64,000 bases of DNA from Psychroserpens jangbogonensis. Lineage in GTDB: Bacteria > Bacteroidota > Bacteroidia > Flavobacteriales > Flavobacteriaceae. The notes below the pieces were generated by a model. It was not told the origin of the DNA, searched no databases, and saw nothing but the letters and a program-made list of their open reading frames with translations. The position numbers were made by a program, and so were the translations under genes. Of the stretch, positions 41,864 through 51,656 are shown in pieces; the stretch's first letter is position 1, and each line of letters begins with the position of its first letter. The stretch spans positions 124,001 through 188,000 of the forward strand of contig NZ_JSWG01000006.1 of the NCBI RefSeq assembly GCF_000797465.1, given 5' to 3'.

Positions 41864-43123
41864 ATGAAGGATTTATTTGAAAAGATTTATAAAGATAAAG
41901 GACCGTTAGGAAAATGGGCTTCGCATGCCGAAGGTTATTTCGTTTTTCCTAAGCTAGAAGGTAAAATATCTAATAGAATGAAGTTTCAAGGTAAAGACGT
42001 AATTACTTGGAGTATTAACGATTATCTTGGTCTTGCTAACCATCCTGAGGTTAGAAAGGTCGATGCGGAAGCTGCTGCTGAATATGGCTCAGCTTACCCA
42101 ATGGGAGCACGAATGATGTCTGGTCATACAGATCTTCATGAACAACTACAAATTGAGCTTGCTGAATTTGTAAATAAAGAAGCATCATATTTATTAAATT
42201 TTGGTTACCAAGGAATGGTTTCTACCATTGATGCTTTGGTTTCAAAAGATGACATTATTGTTTATGATGTTGATGCTCATGCTTGTATTATTGATGGTGT
42301 ACGTTTACATATGGGAAAACGTTTCACTTACAAACATAATGATGTTGAAAGTCTTGAAAAAAACTTAGAAAGAGCCACTAAAATGGCTGAGCAAACTGGA
42401 GGAGGAATTTTAGTGATTTCTGAAGGTGTGTTTGGAATGCGTGGTGAACAAGGTCGTTTAAAAGAAATTGTTGAACTTAAAAAGAGGTTTAATTTTAGAT
42501 TTTTTGTTGATGATGCACATGGTTTTGGAACTTTAGGAAAGACTGGCGCAGGTGCTGGTGAAGAACAAGGTGTACAAGATGATATTGATGTATATTTCGC
42601 TACGTTTGCTAAATCTATGGCAAGCACAGGAGCGTTTATTGCTGCTGATCAAGAAATTATAGATTACTTAAAATATAACTTACGTTCACAAATGTTTGCA
42701 AAATCACTTCAAATGCAACTTGTAGTTGGAGCTCGTAAACGTTTGCAGATGTTAAAAACAATGCCAGAGTTAAAAGAGAACCTTTGGACAATTGTGGATG
42801 CATTGCAATCTGGATTAAAAAAACGTGGATTTGATATTGGAACAACTCAAAGTTGTGTAACTCCAGTATATCTTAAAGGAAGTATTCCTGAAGCAATGGC
42901 ATTAGTTCGTGATTTACGTGAAAACTACGGTGTTTTCTGTTCTATAGTTGTGTATCCTGTAATTCCAAAAGGTTTAATTCTTTTAAGAATGATACCTACG
43001 GCAACTCATACTATTGAAGATGTAAATGAAACTCTTGATGCTTTTGATGCGATTAGAGAACGCTTAGAAAATGGAACTTACAAACGTTTATCTGCTGCAG
43101 TAATTGCTGCAATGGGTGAATAA
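41864..43123 (+). CDS. Alpha-oxoamine synthase, candidate cysteate fatty acyltransferase (CapB-like)
   Basis: 419 residues, PLP fold-type I, the family of KBL, AONS (BioF) and serine palmitoyltransferase. Visible residues: His139 stacking on PLP (YDVDAHACIIDG), FVDDAHGFG (Asp216, His219) and PLP lysine Lys250 in FATFAKSMAS. The extended N-terminus and C-terminal SAAVIAAMGE resemble the Bacteroidota sphingolipid/sulfonolipid branch rather than BioF. Next to a cysteate synthase candidate, the likely reaction is condensation of cysteate with a long-chain acyl-CoA to 3-ketocapnine, needed for gliding in relatives. Serine palmitoyltransferase is the main alternative. Confidence 0.72.
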   Translation: MKDLFEKIYKDKGPLGKWASHAEGYFVFPKLEGKISNRMKFQGKDVITWSINDYLGLANHPEVRKVDAEAAAEYGSAYPMGARMMSGHTDLHEQLQIELAEFVNKEASYLLNFGYQGMVSTIDALVSKDDIIVYDVDAHACIIDGVRLHMGKRFTYKHNDVESLEKNLERATKMAEQTGGGILVISEGVFGMRGEQGRLKEIVELKKRFNFRFFVDDAHGFGTLGKTGAGAGEEQGVQDDIDVYFATFAKSMASTGAFIAADQEIIDYLKYNLRSQMFAKSLQMQLVVGARKRLQMLKTMPELKENLWTIVDALQSGLKKRGFDIGTTQSCVTPVYLKGSIPEAMALVRDLRENYGVFCSIVVYPVIPKGLILLRMIPTATHTIEDVNETLDAFDAIRERLENGTYKRLSAAVIAAMGE

Positions 43124-43143
43124 ATAAAACAATATATTAGAAT

Positions 43144-43176
43144 AAAAAAACCAATGAGAAATCATTGGTTTTTTTT
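43144..43176. terminator. Bidirectional terminator
   Basis: AAAAAAACCAATGA (43144-43157) pairs with TCATTGGTTTTTTT (43162-43175) around GAAA, serving the plus-strand acyltransferase and the convergent rsmE transcript. Confidence 0.88.
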
Positions 43177-43223
43177 GTATTTAATTCACTGACTTAAAGA
43201 TGATTAACAACTCAAGTCTAAAG

Positions 43224-43931
43224 TTATAATTCATTAACAAAAGCAACTGAATGACAAGCAACTATCGCTGCAGTTTCTGTTCTTAAACGTGTCTCTCCTA
43301 ATGTTATTGGCGTAAAACTAGATTGAATAGCTAATTCTATTTCTTTACTACTAAAATCTCCTTCAGGTCCAATTAGAATAGTAATCTCTGTATTGGCACT
43401 TAATTCGTGTTTGAGAGATTTTCTGTTTGTTTCTTCACAATGTGCAATAAACAATGCTCCTTCATGATTTTGAGCAATAAAGTCTTTATAATTGATAGCC
43501 TCATGAAGTTTCGGTAAATAGCAGTCTAAAGACTGTTTCATCGCAGAAAGAGTAATTTTCTCATAACGTTCTGCTTTTATAACGCGACGTTCACTATTAT
43601 CGCAAATAATAGGAGTGATGCTGTCAATTCCAATTTCAGTAGCTTTTTCTAGAAACCATTCGTAGCGGTCATTCATTTTAGTAGGAGCAACCGCTAAATG
43701 CAAACTATATGTTCTTTTGGACTGAATTTCAGAATTTATGATCTTTGCTTTACAGTTTTTTTGATCTGCTGAAATGATTTCAGAAGTAAACAGAACACCT
43801 TTTCCATTAGTAATATGAAGTGTATCACCAAGAGATTTTCTCAAAACTCTTATGATGTGCTTACTTTCTTCTTTAGAAAATTGAATTTGGTCATTATCTT
43901 GAGATAATTCCGAATTATAAAATAGCTGCAT
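43224..43931 (-). CDS. rsmE: 16S rRNA (uracil1498-N3)-methyltransferase RsmE
   Basis: 235 residues, SPOUT-class SAM enzyme. An N-terminal PUA-like barrel (about 1-70) precedes the knotted methyltransferase domain, with EKATEIGIDSITPIICDNSERRV, LIGPEGDFSSKEIELA and the terminal LGETRLRTETAAIVACHSV forming the trefoil knot. It methylates U1498 of 16S rRNA. Its ATG overlaps the stop of the upstream parvulin gene by one base (TAATG). Confidence 0.95.
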   Translation of the reverse strand: MQLFYNSELSQDNDQIQFSKEESKHIIRVLRKSLGDTLHITNGKGVLFTSEIISADQKNCKAKIINSEIQSKRTYSLHLAVAPTKMNDRYEWFLEKATEIGIDSITPIICDNSERRVIKAERYEKITLSAMKQSLDCYLPKLHEAINYKDFIAQNHEGALFIAHCEETNRKSLKHELSANTEITILIGPEGDFSSKEIELAIQSSFTPITLGETRLRTETAAIVACHSVAFVNEL

Positions 43932-44569
43932 TATTTAACAGGTTCAGTTACTTTAAGAACCTTTATTTCTTCAATATATTTTGTGTCCTCAGTTTTTAGA
44001 ATTACATAATACCATTGTTGATCTGGAATATCAATAGTAAAAACATCATCAACTTCATGTGGACTGTCTAGCACTTGAGCTTCAAAATCTGGATGTAAAT
44101 CTCCTTTCGTTATCCAACCTAAATCACCACCTCTTTTGGCATTAGTATCCATAGAGTAGTGTTTTGCTAAATCTTCAAAACGAAAACCACTATTGTATTT
44201 AGCCACAATGTTTTGTCTAAGGATATTTATCTCTTCCATAGATTTCTTCTTTCCATCAAAAAATATATAGCTGAGTTTTTGGTACGGAATCTCATTTTTG
44301 TCAACTACCTTATAATACGTTTTTGACATGTCAGTTTTATAAACCTTTTTTGAGCCTTTTCCCAATCGGAAAAGTTCTTCAGCGATTTTAGTGTGATGCT
44401 TTTCCTTATTAAAAGTGATAACTTTCCCTTTAAATGATTTGTTTTTTTTAACGAATATCTTGGCTTCATCAAGAGTTTGTACTGAATCTATTTCACTTTC
44501 AAAATCATTTTGAGAAAAGCACACTGTTGTAGTTACACATATAAGTAGTAATAGTATATTTTTAAGCAT
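43931..44569 (-). CDS. Secreted parvulin-type peptidyl-prolyl isomerase
   Basis: 212 residues from ATG 44569 (MLKNILLLLICVTTTVCFSQ), which gives a proper signal peptide; 14 extra upstream residues in the longer frame are implausible. The parvulin domain covers about 95-200: KSMEEINILRQNIVAKYNSGFRFEDLAKHYSMDTNAKRGGDLGWITKG and the closing FTIDIPDQQWYYVILKTED. It should help folding of envelope proteins in the periplasm, like SurA or PrsA. It is translationally coupled to rsmE. Confidence 0.85.
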   Translation of the reverse strand: MLKNILLLLICVTTTVCFSQNDFESEIDSVQTLDEAKIFVKKNKSFKGKVITFNKEKHHTKIAEELFRLGKGSKKVYKTDMSKTYYKVVDKNEIPYQKLSYIFFDGKKKSMEEINILRQNIVAKYNSGFRFEDLAKHYSMDTNAKRGGDLGWITKGDLHPDFEAQVLDSPHEVDDVFTIDIPDQQWYYVILKTEDTKYIEEIKVLKVTEPVK

Positions 44570-44667
44570 AGTTAAGTTGTTTATGTTAGTCAAATTTAAA
44601 GCGAAAGACAAATCATTAAACAGAAGTCAAATGAAGTTTTAAAGAATCGATTGTTTATAACTTAAAA

Positions 44668-45330
44668 TTATAACTCTATTCTACCGTCAACCATAGTTAA
44701 TTTACGGTCTGCCATATCTGCCAGTTCTTGATTATGAGTAACAATTATGAAGGTTTGGCCAAACTCATCTCTAAGTTTAAAAAAGAGGTTGTGAAGATTT
44801 TCAGCCGATTCGCTATCTAAATTACCAGAAGGTTCATCAGCAAAAATGAGTTCAGGATCATTAATAAGAGCTCGGGCCACAGCTACACGTTGTTGTTCTC
44901 CACCTGAAAGTTCATTTGGCTTGTGATGATAACGATCTGTGAGACCAAGAAAATCTAAAAGCTCTTTTGCTCGCTTTTCGGCTTCGGACTGATTCTTCCC
45001 ATTTATGAATGCTGGAATACATACATTTTCTAAAGCTGTAAATTCTGGTAGTAACTGGTGGAATTGAAAAATAAACCCAATATGGTCATTTCTAAACTTG
45101 GCTAGTGACTTGTCATTGAGTTTAGAAACATCAGTATTATTTATTAATAATGCATCATCAGTCTTGTGATCTATTTTATCTAAGGTTCCTAGAATTTGTA
45201 AGAGTGTTGTTTTTCCTGCACCAGAAGCTCCAACAATTGAGACGATTTCTCCCTTTTTAATTTCGAGATTAACACCTTTTAGAACGTGAAGATCACCATA
45301 ATATTTATGAATGTTTTTTACCTGAATCAT
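44668..45330 (-). CDS. lolD: LolD-type ABC transporter ATPase
   Basis: 220 residues, one ABC domain: Walker [11 protein letters not shown] loop [12 protein letters not shown], signature [15 protein letters not shown], Walker [13 protein letters not shown] and switch VTHNQEL. The sequence matches the lipoprotein-releasing MacB/LolD group, which with LolC/E moves lipoproteins out of the inner membrane. No permease gene is adjacent, so the partner is encoded elsewhere, as is usual in flavobacteria. FtsE-like or MacB-like roles cannot be excluded. Confidence 0.82.
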   Translation of the reverse strand: MIQVKNIHKYYGDLHVLKGVNLEIKKGEIVSIVGASGAGKTTLLQILGTLDKIDHKTDDALLINNTDVSKLNDKSLAKFRNDHIGFIFQFHQLLPEFTALENVCIPAFINGKNQSEAEKRAKELLDFLGLTDRYHHKPNELSGGEQQRVAVARALINDPELIFADEPSGNLDSESAENLHNLFFKLRDEFGQTFIIVTHNQELADMADRKLTMVDGRIEL

Positions 45331-45378
45331 TTGCTTTTGATAGAGGTTAAAAGTAATACTTTATGATGTCATGTACAA

Positions 45379-47820
45379 TTAAGAATCCGTTTTGTTTTTA
45401 TTTCCAAACATCCGTTTTGCATCATTATAATCTAGGAAATATTGCAAGCGAAGTGAAAATGTGTTTTGCATTGGTTGATCAAAAAGCGTATTTAAACTAT
45501 CGCTATATGACTCTGTTGACTGCTCATCAATATTGAATAATTGATTTCTATATAAAGCTGTTAAAAAACTGCCAGGAGCGAATTGCCAAGAATAGCTTAA
45601 ATCTATATTCCATGTGCTAAAATTAATATCAGGATCTCCACCTATATTATCTTTATTGAAACCTGAATCAGTAGTCAATTCTCCATTATCAAGAAGCGTA
45701 TACATATCATAGTTATATCTTACAGTGTCCCAGTAGTGTCTAAAAGTTAATGATAATACATTAAAAGGGTCGAAAGTATAGTTAGCCGAAATACTATTAG
45801 TAACTGTTTGTCTCTGACGTTCTCCAAAGATTGGTTCTCCATCAACTTCAGTAGCATAACCTCTATCTCCATTTCTATGTCTGAAGTTGATTCTATAAAC
45901 CATTAGAAAATTGTCATTAAATCGAACTCTAGGGCTTATATTAAAATCGTAAGTAAAGAATTCTCTATCATCGTCAAATAAGGTCCCAATGTTTCCTCTT
46001 AAATCCAATGCAAATACTTTATTATAGTTTGTTGAAAACCATCCACCAGTGCCAACAAAGTTTTCAAATATGAATGCTCTTCCATCTCTAGATTCAAAAT
46101 AATCATATTGTTTACCAGGTTCAATATTCAGTCTTAACCCATAGGCGTTAAGACTTATGGTACTTGCTCTATAATTAGCACCAAAATTCATTCCTGTGAA
46201 TACACCAGGATTAGCAAGCATTCTGTAATTTATATAAGCATTAATTCTATAGCTATTTAGCTTTCCTTTTGGTTCAAAAGTTTGATAGGAAGCGTCGGCT
46301 CCAAAATTATTGAAGTTATTTCTAAACTGTAGACCTAAGTCATTAATTTCATATTTAGTGTCTGCAAAACGATGATCAAAACTATATCTAAAATTACCTG
46401 CAACTTTACCGGCAAAAAGAAAAGAGCTAAATCCAGTCTCAGGATCTGCTAATTGGTAATTAACATGACTCATTTTAGCTTCAGAAACAACTCTAAATAT
46501 ATTTTTCTTATTAGTTAGGTCAGCTCTAAGTGCTGTAACATTAGCATCTCTAAAGCTCCCTTCACGTAAAACATTAGTATTAATTAAGCTTACTGAAGAG
46601 TTAGTATTAAATTGTTTGTCTACAACCAAAACGTTATAATTTGTAAATGGCTCAATGACTTCTGATCTTGATTCTCCTGTATTGTTATTAGTAACTCTTG
46701 CATCCGTTTCTTCGGTAATTGCGTTGAATATTCCAATTCCCCAACCATCTTTGGTTCGACCAGAAATTTTTATTGCATTAAGAACTTTTACTTCATTTGG
46801 CGCATCAACCGATTCATTATCTGGGTCGTATTCTATTTCTCCACTTGGAGCTCCACCAATACGCCTCGAAAAAAATAAACCTCCTTTTGAAAATAAATCG
46901 ACACCTTCTGTAAAAAATTGTCGTTGTTCAGAAAAGGTCTGTTCAAAAGGTCCTAAGTTTAAAACTACATTATCAAAGCCGGCTTGACTAAAATCAGGAA
47001 CTAATGTCGCATCTAGAGTGAAATTTTCTGTAATCCCGTATTTCACATCCATTCCGAAAGTAATATCAGTTTCTGTGTCTCCATCAAATGAACTTACAAT
47101 TCCTGTTGTAAACGGATAAAAACTTAATCGAGTAGGAGGTTTAATCCCATCTAGACCTTTGAGTTCTCCATTATAGATACCTATATATCCTTTAGTAATA
47201 TCTACAGGATTCCAAGTGTATTGAGATCTGAACCTTCTAAAATGTCTATGAAATTGTAAACCCCAAGTTGGTTCTTCTTGATTATCAAATCGTAAGGTTC
47301 TATATGGAATTTTCATTTCTAAAGACCAACCATCATCATTAATTTTAACAGCGCTATCCCAAACTGCATTCCAACTAAAATCTTCACCAATACTGGGAGA
47401 TGCTAAAGCATCCGCCTGAACACCAGAACTAAATACAAAAAATTGAGTATTGTTTTGAGCATCGTTATTAGGATTTAAAATAATAGCAAAGAAATCAGAT
47501 TGCCCAAAGTTATCTCTGCTTGTAAGCTGTTTCATTATTTTTTCAGGATCATCATAAAGATAAGCCGCAACATAAATGGCTTGGTCATCATATGTTATTC
47601 TAACTTCAGTGCGCTCATTCTCTGGCAAAGCATTTCCCATCTCTGGCCTAAATTGAATAAAATCAGTAGCTACGCGAGCAGATTTCCATATATCATCATC
47701 CAAAACACCATCTATTTTTGGAGCTTTAGAAGTTCTTTCAATTTGTAGCTGTTTTTTTTCTTGTGAATTAGCGCAAAAGCATAATAATAAAAGTGAAAAA
47801 AGAATAAAGTGGAGTTTCAT
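45379..47820 (-). CDS. DUF5916 outer-membrane protein with CBM9-like domain
   Basis: 813 residues. Signal peptide 1-19 (LCFCANSQ). Residues about 28-210 resemble a carbohydrate-binding family 9-like domain (KAPKIDGVLDDDIWKSARVATDFIQFRPE; WGLQFHRHFRRF). The remaining about 580 residues are the DUF5916 region, which reads as an outer-membrane barrel of alternating aromatic strands (YRINFRHRNGDRGY, FSLRLQYFLDYND). Function is unknown. Isolated between folE and the LolD gene. Confidence 0.88.
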   Translation of the reverse strand: MKLHFILFSLLLLCFCANSQEKKQLQIERTSKAPKIDGVLDDDIWKSARVATDFIQFRPEMGNALPENERTEVRITYDDQAIYVAAYLYDDPEKIMKQLTSRDNFGQSDFFAIILNPNNDAQNNTQFFVFSSGVQADALASPSIGEDFSWNAVWDSAVKINDDGWSLEMKIPYRTLRFDNQEEPTWGLQFHRHFRRFRSQYTWNPVDITKGYIGIYNGELKGLDGIKPPTRLSFYPFTTGIVSSFDGDTETDITFGMDVKYGITENFTLDATLVPDFSQAGFDNVVLNLGPFEQTFSEQRQFFTEGVDLFSKGGLFFSRRIGGAPSGEIEYDPDNESVDAPNEVKVLNAIKISGRTKDGWGIGIFNAITEETDARVTNNNTGESRSEVIEPFTNYNVLVVDKQFNTNSSVSLINTNVLREGSFRDANVTALRADLTNKKNIFRVVSEAKMSHVNYQLADPETGFSSFLFAGKVAGNFRYSFDHRFADTKYEINDLGLQFRNNFNNFGADASYQTFEPKGKLNSYRINAYINYRMLANPGVFTGMNFGANYRASTISLNAYGLRLNIEPGKQYDYFESRDGRAFIFENFVGTGGWFSTNYNKVFALDLRGNIGTLFDDDREFFTYDFNISPRVRFNDNFLMVYRINFRHRNGDRGYATEVDGEPIFGERQRQTVTNSISANYTFDPFNVLSLTFRHYWDTVRYNYDMYTLLDNGELTTDSGFNKDNIGGDPDINFSTWNIDLSYSWQFAPGSFLTALYRNQLFNIDEQSTESYSDSLNTLFDQPMQNTFSLRLQYFLDYNDAKRMFGNKNKTDS

Positions 47821-48024
47821 TCAAAAGCGATTGATATATAGTGTCAGATAAAAATTAACACTAAATAATGATTGATATAGTTAGGTGTACAAATCTACTT
47901 ATGCAAGTTGCTGTATTTTCATAAGAGAACGTTAAAAATGATAGGGTTGTGTTAATCTTTTGGTAAGAAGAGATGTCTATTAGAGTTATAATTTTTACTT
48001 ACTTTTAATGAAAATAACAGAACA

Positions 48025-48621
48025 ATGCCTTATCAAAAATTTGAAGAATACAATATTAAAGTTACTGATGATGTCAAACAAAGATATGAAGATATTATAA
48101 AAGATTTGGGTGAAGACACAAATCGTGACGGACTATTAAAAACGCCTGAGAGAGCATCTAAAGCGATGCAGTTTTTAACTCAAGGTTATCATCAAGATGC
48201 TGCTGAAATTCTAAAAAGCGCCATGTTTAAAGAGTCCTACAGTGAAATGGTTATTGTTAAAGACATTGAGATTTATTCGCTTTGTGAGCATCATATTTTG
48301 CCTTTTTTCGGAAAAGCACACATAGCCTATATCCCAAATGGGCATATTGTTGGTTTGAGTAAAATACCAAGAATTGTAGATGTATTCGCAAGACGACTCC
48401 AAGTGCAAGAACGCTTAACTGACCAGATATTAAACTGCATCAATGATACGCTTAAACCTGAAGGCGTAGCAGTTGTGATAGAAGCTTCTCATATGTGCAT
48501 GATGATGCGAGGAGTTCAGAAGCAAAACTCAAGAACTACAACGTCTGGATTTAGAGGTGCATTTAAAAATATTGAAACCAGAACAGAGTTTTTAAAACTG
48601 ATAAGTGAAAATTTGTCGTAG
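48025..48621 (+). CDS. folE: GTP cyclohydrolase I
   Basis: 198 residues, homodecameric zinc enzyme of the T-fold family producing dihydroneopterin triphosphate from GTP, the first step of folate synthesis. Visible: [19 protein letters not shown], the zinc and catalytic stretch [46 protein letters not shown] and [15 protein letters not shown] with the second zinc cysteine. Length and motifs are standard. Own transcript. Confidence 0.97.
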   Translation: MPYQKFEEYNIKVTDDVKQRYEDIIKDLGEDTNRDGLLKTPERASKAMQFLTQGYHQDAAEILKSAMFKESYSEMVIVKDIEIYSLCEHHILPFFGKAHIAYIPNGHIVGLSKIPRIVDVFARRLQVQERLTDQILNCINDTLKPEGVAVVIEASHMCMMMRGVQKQNSRTTTSGFRGAFKNIETRTEFLKLISENLS

Positions 48622-48671
48622 TTGCTATTTTGGAATGCTATTTGCTTATTATTAAGTAAATTACAATTTAT

Positions 48672-48956
48672 ATGAATTTAGATACCTTATCAAAAAACAA
48701 AAAACTTATTCTAGGCTTAATCCTTGATGCAATAGGTATGATCCCACTAATCGACTTGGTTTGGGCACCAGCATCAGGATATCTAATGACAAAATTATAC
48801 AAAGGGAAGAGTGGTAAAATTGCAGGTGTAATTACTTTTATAGAAGAAGCGCTTCCATTTTTAGATTTCATACCAACATTCACGCTTATGTGGTTATACA
48901 CATTTGTGTTTTCTTCTGAAAAGGAATCTGATGAAACAATTATTGACATCAACTAG
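48672..48956 (+). CDS. Small membrane protein
   Basis: 94 residues, start 50 nt after folE. Two hydrophobic segments (about 12-35, LILGLILDAIGMIPLIDLVW, and 60-82, LPFLDFIPTFTLMWLYTFVF) flank a basic loop with GKSGKIAGV. The C-terminal tail is acidic. An antisense frame of equal length covers the same DNA but is less protein-like. Possibly co-transcribed with folE. Family not recognised. Confidence 0.65.
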   Translation: MNLDTLSKNKKLILGLILDAIGMIPLIDLVWAPASGYLMTKLYKGKSGKIAGVITFIEEALPFLDFIPTFTLMWLYTFVFSSEKESDETIIDIN

Positions 48957-48963
48957 AGCATTA

Positions 48964-49010
48964 TGTCAATTCGAGTGTAATTGACATGATAACGAAACTA
49001 CACTCGAATT
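48964..49010. repeat. Two overlapping, mutually exclusive inverted repeats
   Basis: Hairpin A: TGTCAATT (48964-48971) with AATTGACA (48979-48986). Hairpin B: AATTCGAGTGTA (48968-48979) with TACACTCGAATT (48999-49010). Both are perfect and share bases, so only one can form at a time. The element sits between two convergent genes and lacks a T run. Confidence 0.6.
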
Positions 49011-49021
49011 AACAAATTGTA

Positions 49022-51256
49022 TTAAAGTGTATAATTCACTCCAAAACTAATATTACGTCCTATATTAAAAATACCAACTGGCTTCAAGCGAGAAAGATGA
49101 TTTATATACTGTTCATCAGTGATATTATTTACTGCAATATTTATATCAAGATTGTTACCAAACATTTTGACAGTTCCTCCAAAACCAGCACTTAAAAGAT
49201 TAAACCCTTCTGTTGTGGTTTCAAAATCACTTACATTGTTTTGGTCAAAAGTAGAACTGTATTTCACAAAGGCATAACCTTCTTTAAACCAATCCTTGTC
49301 AAATTCAACTCTTACAATATTATTCAAAGTGTTTGCAGGTATTAATGGTAAATAACTGTCATCATCTAATTGTCCAGTAACAGTTTCAAAACTTGTTTCT
49401 ACATGCAACCAATCTAAAGGGTGAGGATGAAAATGAAATCCGAATTCTCCACCATATAATCGAGCATTGTTTTGTGAATAAAGGTAAACGGGATTGTCAT
49501 CTATGAACTCTCCATTTGGATTTAAGAAAATAAAATCATTGATAACATTATAGAATGCATTGGCATAGATTTCTACATGTTCATTTTTGAATTCTAAAGC
49601 AAAATCAATTTGAAAATTCTGTTCATTATCCAAATCAATATTTCCAATTTCATAACGATTTGTACCTTCATGTGTGCCATCGGAAGCTAATTCTGATAAG
49701 TTTGGTGCCCTAAAACCGCTTGCTAAATTTAATCGTGCAGTGATTTTTTTAAACAGATTCGTTTTAATACCGAAAGCACCATTAAAGCTATTATATTCTC
49801 GATTAATTGAATTATTTACATCAATTTGTCTATTGTCAAAACGAGCTCCTAGTTGAATGTCTACAGTTTCAAAATGAACATGAGATGTTGCCAAAACGCC
49901 AAAATCATTAGTAATAGCATTCGGAATTAAGACCTCTTCTCCATAATTTGTATTCATCTGGTTCATTCCTTGAACGCCTACAATGGTCTCAAATCGACCT
50001 AGTTTTGGTAAATTATATCTGACATTATAATTAAAGGTTTTTAGTTTCATTTGGAGCGCTGGCTCTTCGTTTTCTTCTTCTTCCTCGTCGTGATCTTCAT
50101 CCTCACCTTCATCTTCATGCTCTTCTTCATGATGATGATCTTCAAACTCTTTTCTATTATTATATGTGTAACCAAATGTAAAATCTAAACTTGAATTATT
50201 AAAAAACAAGGTTGATTTAGAACTAAAAATGTGATTTGTAATTTCTTGATTTGGCTCTAAGGGAGTTCTTGCAGTACTTTGTTCTCCTAATTCTTCTGGA
50301 AGACCAAGCTTTGCATTGTTAAGGTTATATCGGAATTCAGTTTTTAAATTATTTTTTTGATATCCTAAACCAGCCTTAAAGTCTTGCTCTCTAAACCTTG
50401 TATTCGTAACACGGTAATCTGGAGTTTCATAATCGGAATGTTCTGATATACTTCCTCTAAAAAGATATTTCAACTCTGATCCAGAAGATTTAAAGCCAGC
50501 ACTAGAGTTATAACCCTGAGTATTTGTAAAATAAGTAGCTCGCAAATTCCCTTCAGATGAATTTTCATCTGCAAAGCGCTCAGGATTTAAGTATAAAACA
50601 CCTCCAAGAGCGTCGCTGCCATAGAGCAGAGAAGCAGGTCCTTTGATTATTTCAACACTTTCTATTCCTGCTTCATTTATTCCCAATCCGTGTTCATCTC
50701 CATATTGCTGATTTTCTAATCGAACACCTTGAGTATAAACCAAAACTCGATTGGAGCTTAATCCTCTAATTACAGGCTTCCCAATACTCATTCCAGTGCT
50801 TACATTATTCACTCCTGCAATATTGGTGATGCCATCTATTAAATTAACAGCGCCTTGTTCTCGTAACTCTTTAACATCCTGACGCTCAACCTTCATTACG
50901 TTTTCACTTTGGAGCTTATGAAAAGGTGTAGAAATAATAATTTCTTCCATTTCAATTGCGGAAGGAGTTAATGTAATAATTAGTGTTTCAGATTGTGGAA
51001 AATTTATGGTTTGCGAAAACGTTTCATAGCCTATAAAAGAAACTATAATTTTATAGGTTCCATTAGGAATATTGTTTAACGTGAAATCGCCATCTTCATT
51101 TGTAACGGTTCCTTTTTCGAGTTCTGGAAGGTATACATTTACAAATACCAAAGACTCATTGTTGTTGGTTTCTGTTACTTTTCCTTGTAATGTGTTTTGT
51201 GACCATAAGGTTTGTATTGCTAGTGATAGCAACACAAAAACATAAGTTGTTTTCAT
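49022..51256 (-). CDS. TonB-dependent receptor with His/Glu-rich loop, candidate zinc or copper receptor
   Basis: 744 residues. Signal peptide 1-19 (TLWSQ), CarboxypepD_reg-like domain (about 22-105), plug (about 115-225: VNLIDGITNIAGVNNVSTGM, GPASLLYGSDALGG) and a 22-strand barrel ending INIAVNNITDEQYINHLS ... FGVNYTL. Around residue 370-400 a loop begins EDHHHEEEHEDEGEDEDH and continues with Glu residues. Such acidic-histidine loops occur in ZnuD-type zinc receptors. A small His/Cys-containing protein is encoded directly upstream in the same direction. Metal uptake is therefore the best guess. Confidence 0.85.
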   Translation of the reverse strand: MKTTYVFVLLSLAIQTLWSQNTLQGKVTETNNNESLVFVNVYLPELEKGTVTNEDGDFTLNNIPNGTYKIIVSFIGYETFSQTINFPQSETLIITLTPSAIEMEEIIISTPFHKLQSENVMKVERQDVKELREQGAVNLIDGITNIAGVNNVSTGMSIGKPVIRGLSSNRVLVYTQGVRLENQQYGDEHGLGINEAGIESVEIIKGPASLLYGSDALGGVLYLNPERFADENSSEGNLRATYFTNTQGYNSSAGFKSSGSELKYLFRGSISEHSDYETPDYRVTNTRFREQDFKAGLGYQKNNLKTEFRYNLNNAKLGLPEELGEQSTARTPLEPNQEITNHIFSSKSTLFFNNSSLDFTFGYTYNNRKEFEDHHHEEEHEDEGEDEDHDEEEEENEEPALQMKLKTFNYNVRYNLPKLGRFETIVGVQGMNQMNTNYGEEVLIPNAITNDFGVLATSHVHFETVDIQLGARFDNRQIDVNNSINREYNSFNGAFGIKTNLFKKITARLNLASGFRAPNLSELASDGTHEGTNRYEIGNIDLDNEQNFQIDFALEFKNEHVEIYANAFYNVINDFIFLNPNGEFIDDNPVYLYSQNNARLYGGEFGFHFHPHPLDWLHVETSFETVTGQLDDDSYLPLIPANTLNNIVRVEFDKDWFKEGYAFVKYSSTFDQNNVSDFETTTEGFNLLSAGFGGTVKMFGNNLDINIAVNNITDEQYINHLSRLKPVGIFNIGRNISFGVNYTL

Positions 51257-51323
51257 TATATGTTGAAATTTAATAGTTAAAAATTTACTGATTATTAAGT
51301 TACATCAGTATTTGAATAAAATA

Positions 51324-51656
51324 TTAACTATTAAAAGGAGGTCCACGAAGTGAAAAATGAAGTTTTTGAAATGAACTTAAAAATAAATACTTAGAAGCAA
51401 TGACTTCTCGATTATCATTAACTTGAATTGGAATGAACTTAAGTACTGAAAACGTTGTTTGATGATTAATTTTAAACTTGTAAAAATCACAATCTGAATC
51501 AATTTCATGAAAGTGTGATTGGTTTTCACCTAAACAAACTTCATGTTCATGATCACTAAATGTGTGAGAGAATTTAACCACAGAAGGCAACACCAAACAA
51601 AGCACAATAAAAACTGTGGCTATTCTAAATGCGATATGTTGTTTATAATTATTCAC
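51324..51656 (-). CDS. Small His-rich envelope protein upstream of the TonB receptor
   Basis: 110 residues. One hydrophobic helix near the N terminus (IATVFIVLCLVLPSVVKF) is followed by a His/Asp/Cys segment, FSHTFSDHEHEVCLGENQSH and FHEIDSDCDFYKF, that could bind metal. It ends LRGPPFNS, an ending common to small proteins placed before metal receptors in flavobacteria, as I recall. Its start overlaps the preceding membrane gene's stop by 4 nt (ATGA), and the TonB receptor begins 67 nt downstream. Confidence 0.65.
   Translation of the reverse strand: MNNYKQHIAFRIATVFIVLCLVLPSVVKFSHTFSDHEHEVCLGENQSHFHEIDSDCDFYKFKINHQTTFSVLKFIPIQVNDNREVIASKYLFLSSFQKLHFSLRGPPFNS

Noticed and set aside
48668-48952. 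Antisense 94-codon frame opposite the small membrane protein after folE
   Set aside because: The plus-strand frame has cleaner membrane helices, lies in line with folE, and the antisense one reads as low-complexity Ser/Ile/Lys sequence.
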